Shown one piece after another: positions 62,169-64,000 of a stretch of 64,000 nucleotides of DNA (position 1 is the stretch's first letter; each line of letters begins with the position of its first letter). Made by a program: the position numbers and the translations under genes. The notes under the pieces were generated by a model, which ran no database searches, was not told where the DNA came from, and worked only from the letters and a program-made list of their open reading frames with translations. This DNA is from Isoalcanivorax pacificus W11-5 (GTDB lineage Bacteria; Pseudomonadota; Gammaproteobacteria; Pseudomonadales; Alcanivoracaceae): assembly GCF_000299335.2 (NCBI RefSeq), contig NZ_CP004387.1, positions 3,674,994 to 3,738,993 of the forward strand, given 5' to 3'.

Positions 62169-62294
62169 AGAACGGCAGACTCTAAGCAGGTTTGGAACCG
62201 GCTCTTGAGATGGCCCAACCGCGAAACCTAGGAAATGCTGTCATTTAAATGACAGCACCCGGCCAGAACCTCCTATTCATTGTGGGTCACGCAA
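62169..62294. other. Right end of first islet
   Basis: Gene-free. It contains the perfect 22-bp palindrome TGCTGTCATTTAAATGACAG...CA at 62236-62257, which shares AAATGACAGCA with the left islet end (58977-58987). Confidence 0.55.
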
Positions 62295-62318
62295 ATTCAA
62301 TTCCCGCCGGGCCCACCA
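62295..62318 (+). repeat. Attachment-site copy att2
   Basis: Matches the 3' end of ssrA at 20 of 24 positions, including TTCCCGCCGG and CCACCA. It marks the junction between the retron-like islet and the next one. Confidence 0.7.
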
Positions 62319-62331
62319 GATACTCCAATAC

Positions 62332-62358
62332 AAAAAGGCGCCATCGTGGCGCCTTTTT
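62332..62358. terminator. Bidirectional terminator
   Basis: AAAAAGGCGCCA-TCG-TGGCGCCTTTTT, a perfect 12-bp stem with T5 on both strands, just after att2. It could originally have terminated ssrA, and it also ends the toxin gene at 62428. Confidence 0.85.
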
Positions 62359-62427
62359 GTATTTCAGAACTGCGCTTCCCTGTTTATTGCTCCTATTAAG
62401 CATCCCAAAAAAAGAATAAAACCATTT

Positions 62428-62859
62428 TTATTCGTGATCATATAAATCCATACTGTGATCAAACCACAATATATAAAATATTTGCCTAATCCTGTAACCG
62501 ACCATAGGCGCCAGCCCGTTATACCTACACACCAACAGGGTTTGCTTATCCTCAGTAATGAATTGAGGCACAGAGGCACGCTTAATCTGGGTAACTGGCA
62601 TTTTTTCAAACCCCAAAGCATGCCGTCCAGCTTGCTTCAAATCTGACCATCGCAATTGACGGCGCTTAAAAATGGCATCTGCTGCAGCCACTTTATTGTC
62701 GTCATCCAATCCTGAGAAGCAATACTTCCCACTTTGGATACGCTCAAATGAAAAGAGGATAGGATCATCATCCGTTGATGCAGTTTCTTTGGCATCAAAC
62801 CGCCCCCCCTTCTTTTTATCTGGCACAACAATATTTTTTCTTTTTCTACCAATTCCCAT
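62428..62859 (-). CDS. Probable toxin of Panacea-type TA pair
   Basis: A 143-residue basic protein. The N-terminus is KRKNIVVPDKKKGGRFD and the core includes FKRRQLRWSDLKQAGRHALGFEKM and LLVCRYNGLAPMVGYRIRQIFYILWFDHSMDLYDH. The ending (LWFD...LYDH) is like RelE/YoeB-type RNases. It starts 17 bases after the Panacea gene, so it is its natural partner; a toxin role follows from that position more than from sequence. Confidence 0.6.
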   Translation of the reverse strand: MGIGRKRKNIVVPDKKKGGRFDAKETASTDDDPILFSFERIQSGKYCFSGLDDDNKVAAADAIFKRRQLRWSDLKQAGRHALGFEKMPVTQIKRASVPQFITEDKQTLLVCRYNGLAPMVGYRIRQIFYILWFDHSMDLYDHE

Positions 62860-62876
62860 CCTTAGGAAACGCCTCG

Positions 62877-63323
62877 CTATTTGATTCTGGTTTTAAAATA
62901 AGTCTTAAGATCAGCCTGTGGAATTGTACCCGCGACTTCTTCGTAATCCTGCCACGGCGCCTCTTCGTGCGTCATATTCCTAAGTTTCCATGCAGAAAAC
63001 TGCCCGAAAACCTCATAGACCTCATTTAAAAATTCAAGCTGCTCGTCAGTAAAACTCTCTTCAGGAGAAAAATCCTCAGGAGCAGGTATGGCGCTTTTGC
63101 CATGTTGCTTGTAATCATGGTAAACACTAGGCACAACCGGCCCATGAGCCCAAGCTTCAATATTCTGAGAAAACAACGGCTTATCGAAAATGGCGAGGTG
63201 GAAACCTTGAGCGTAATACAGGAGCTTTTGTAGCTTTAAATTGGATATGCCCGTCTCCGCATCTTCACGGTCATCCCGGACCAAAAAATACTTAGCCACA
63301 TCAACCGCTGAAATATTAGACAT
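62877..63323 (-). CDS. Panacea-domain (SocA/DUF4065) antitoxin
   Basis: A 148-residue protein starting MSNISAVDVAKYFLVRDDREDAETGISNLKLQKLLYYAQGFHLAIFDKPLF, then AWAHGPVVPSVYHDYKQHGKSAIPAP, the DUF4065/Panacea signature; the Trp-His-Gly-Pro-Val-Val segment is diagnostic. Panacea antitoxins pair with many unrelated toxins. ATG 63323 follows GCAGGAGG at ideal spacing; an ATG five codons upstream is rejected. Confidence 0.88.
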   Translation of the reverse strand: MSNISAVDVAKYFLVRDDREDAETGISNLKLQKLLYYAQGFHLAIFDKPLFSQNIEAWAHGPVVPSVYHDYKQHGKSAIPAPEDFSPEESFTDEQLEFLNEVYEVFGQFSAWKLRNMTHEEAPWQDYEEVAGTIPQADLKTYFKTRIK

Positions 63324-63605
63324 GGTTGCCTCCTGCAATCACGACTTGAGGTTCTGCCATTTATAGTTATCACCTCGCTCTGGCTCTCCAATGCTATCAC
63401 CTGAACGGACGCCAGCCCTAGCAGGCCGCAATACTGACCAAAGGAGCAGCAAAAATCAACCTCAGCAGCCTTGTGACAATCCCAAAAGGTGATGATTGCC
63501 AATGTTAAGCGCGAAACCGGTTTCAACAAGTGGTACAAAAATTGCTATGCTACTATCCCTGCCTAATCGACAAGCCCTTTAAAATCAACACACTAAAGGC
63601 TACGA
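63324..63605. other. Promoter region of the TA pair and gene-free DNA
   Basis: No protein-like frame. It must carry the minus-strand promoter of the Panacea operon; I could not pin down the elements. Confidence 0.4.
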
Positions 63606-63629
63606 TGATGCCTCCCGCCGGTTCCACCA
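63606..63629 (+). repeat. Attachment-site copy att3, diverged
   Basis: Identical to the ssrA 3' end at 16 of the last 17 positions (TCCCGCCGGtTCCACCA) but different before. It probably closes the second islet carrying the Panacea pair. Confidence 0.6.
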
Positions 63630-63701
63630 ATCGCAGAGCAGCGGAGGCGCCTTTCCTTTTCTGATTGTCGTTCGGATCAGTGCCGCATACGGAGGCATCC
63701 G

Positions 63702-63992
63702 ATGAACAGGGATCACATCCTTGCATTACTCAGCCAGAACAAGCCCGCCCTGGAGGCACGCTTTGGTGTGACGCGGCTGGCCTTGTTTGGCTCGTCGGCC
63801 CGCGGCACTGCATCACCCGACAGTGACATCGACATCCTGGTTGCCTTTGATGGGCCGGCCACATCAAAGCGCTATTTCGGCGTGCAATTCTATCTGGAAG
63901 ATCTGCTACAGCAGCCCGTGGATCTCGTTACCGAGAAAGCATTGCGTCCAGAACTGCGTCCCTTCGTTGAACGGGATCGCGTCAATGTCTGA
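63702..63992 (+). CDS. mntA: MNT-type nucleotidyltransferase (MntA-like antitoxin)
   Basis: A 96-residue minimal nucleotidyltransferase: RLALFGSSARGTASPDSDIDILVAFDG (GSxxRG...DxD catalytic motif, both Asp present), then FYLEDLLQQPVDLVTEKAL. Such proteins pair with HEPN RNases and silence them by adding AMP. SD GGAGG is seven bases before the ATG. The next gene starts inside its last codons. Confidence 0.9.
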   Translation: MNRDHILALLSQNKPALEARFGVTRLALFGSSARGTASPDSDIDILVAFDGPATSKRYFGVQFYLEDLLQQPVDLVTEKALRPELRPFVERDRVNV

Positions 63993-64000
63993 GCGCGTGG
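63985..64000 (+). CDS. Start of probable HEPN toxin (HepT), cut by window end
   Basis: ATG 63985 begins MSERV, overlapping the MNT gene by eight bases, where mntA-hepT pairs place the HEPN toxin. Only five codons are visible, so the call rests on position. Confidence 0.3.

Noticed and set aside
62364-62621. 85-codon hydrophobic frame overlapping the TA toxin gene
   Set aside because: It lies in another frame of the Panacea-linked gene, starts mid-gene and runs into its terminator region; the 143-residue frame fits the operon better.

Overview
The window looks like a chromosome segment of a GC-rich marine gammaproteobacterium, most like Alcanivorax or a relative. The reasons are the Pseudomonas-type gene order hrcA-grpE-dnaK-dnaJ ... 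dapB-carAB-greA-yhbY-rlmE-ftsH-folP-glmM-tpiA-secG-tRNA-Leu-tRNA-fMet-rimP-nusA-infB-rbfA-truB-rpsO-pnp, a multisubunit Na+/H+ antiporter and a Na+-dependent symporter. Genus assignment is inference; there is no rRNA in the window.

Layout. (1) 1-3.2 kb: end of an unknown gene, a small exported protein and a NERD-nuclease/UvrD-type helicase. (2) 3.2-18.4 kb: AT-richer accessory region. It holds a hipBA remnant, a REP-associated transposase (RAYT), REP-like palindromic repeats, a group II intron inserted exactly in one of those repeats, an HNH nuclease, a truncated DUF932 gene, an AbiGi-like gene, a complete ABC-three-component (ABC-3C) conflict operon (PD-(D/E)XK effector, middle component, SMC-like ATPase), a possible pPIWI-associating nuclease, a SymE toxin behind a C4-like RNA leader, and orphan antitoxins. 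Two 57-bp direct repeats (4869-4925 and 16356-16412) bracket most of it. (3) 18.5-57.8 kb: dense core genes, nearly all on the minus strand: translation/RNA metabolism operon, two tRNAs, secG-tpiA-glmM-folP-ftsH, greA-carB-carA, dapB, the mnh antiporter operon lodged between dnaJ and dapB, the heat-shock genes, recN, fur/bamE, rnfH with a symporter, and smpB. (4) 58.5-64 kb: ssrA (tmRNA) followed by integrated DNA. Its 3' end is repeated imperfectly at 62295-62318 and 63606-63629, giving two stacked islets.

The first islet carries a retron-like operon: strong promoter with an overlapping palindrome, structured untranslated region, 79-aa protein, XRE regulator and reverse transcriptase. The RT is split by a 1202-bp IS3-family element with a 4-bp GATT duplication, and removing it restores one open frame. 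The second islet carries a Panacea-type toxin-antitoxin pair; after it comes an MNT-HEPN pair cut by the window end.

The most interesting parts are the interrupted retron-like operon with its candidate ncRNA, the ABC-3C operon inside a repeat-punctuated defence region, and the switch-like leader of symE. No CRISPR array, rRNA or integrase gene was seen.
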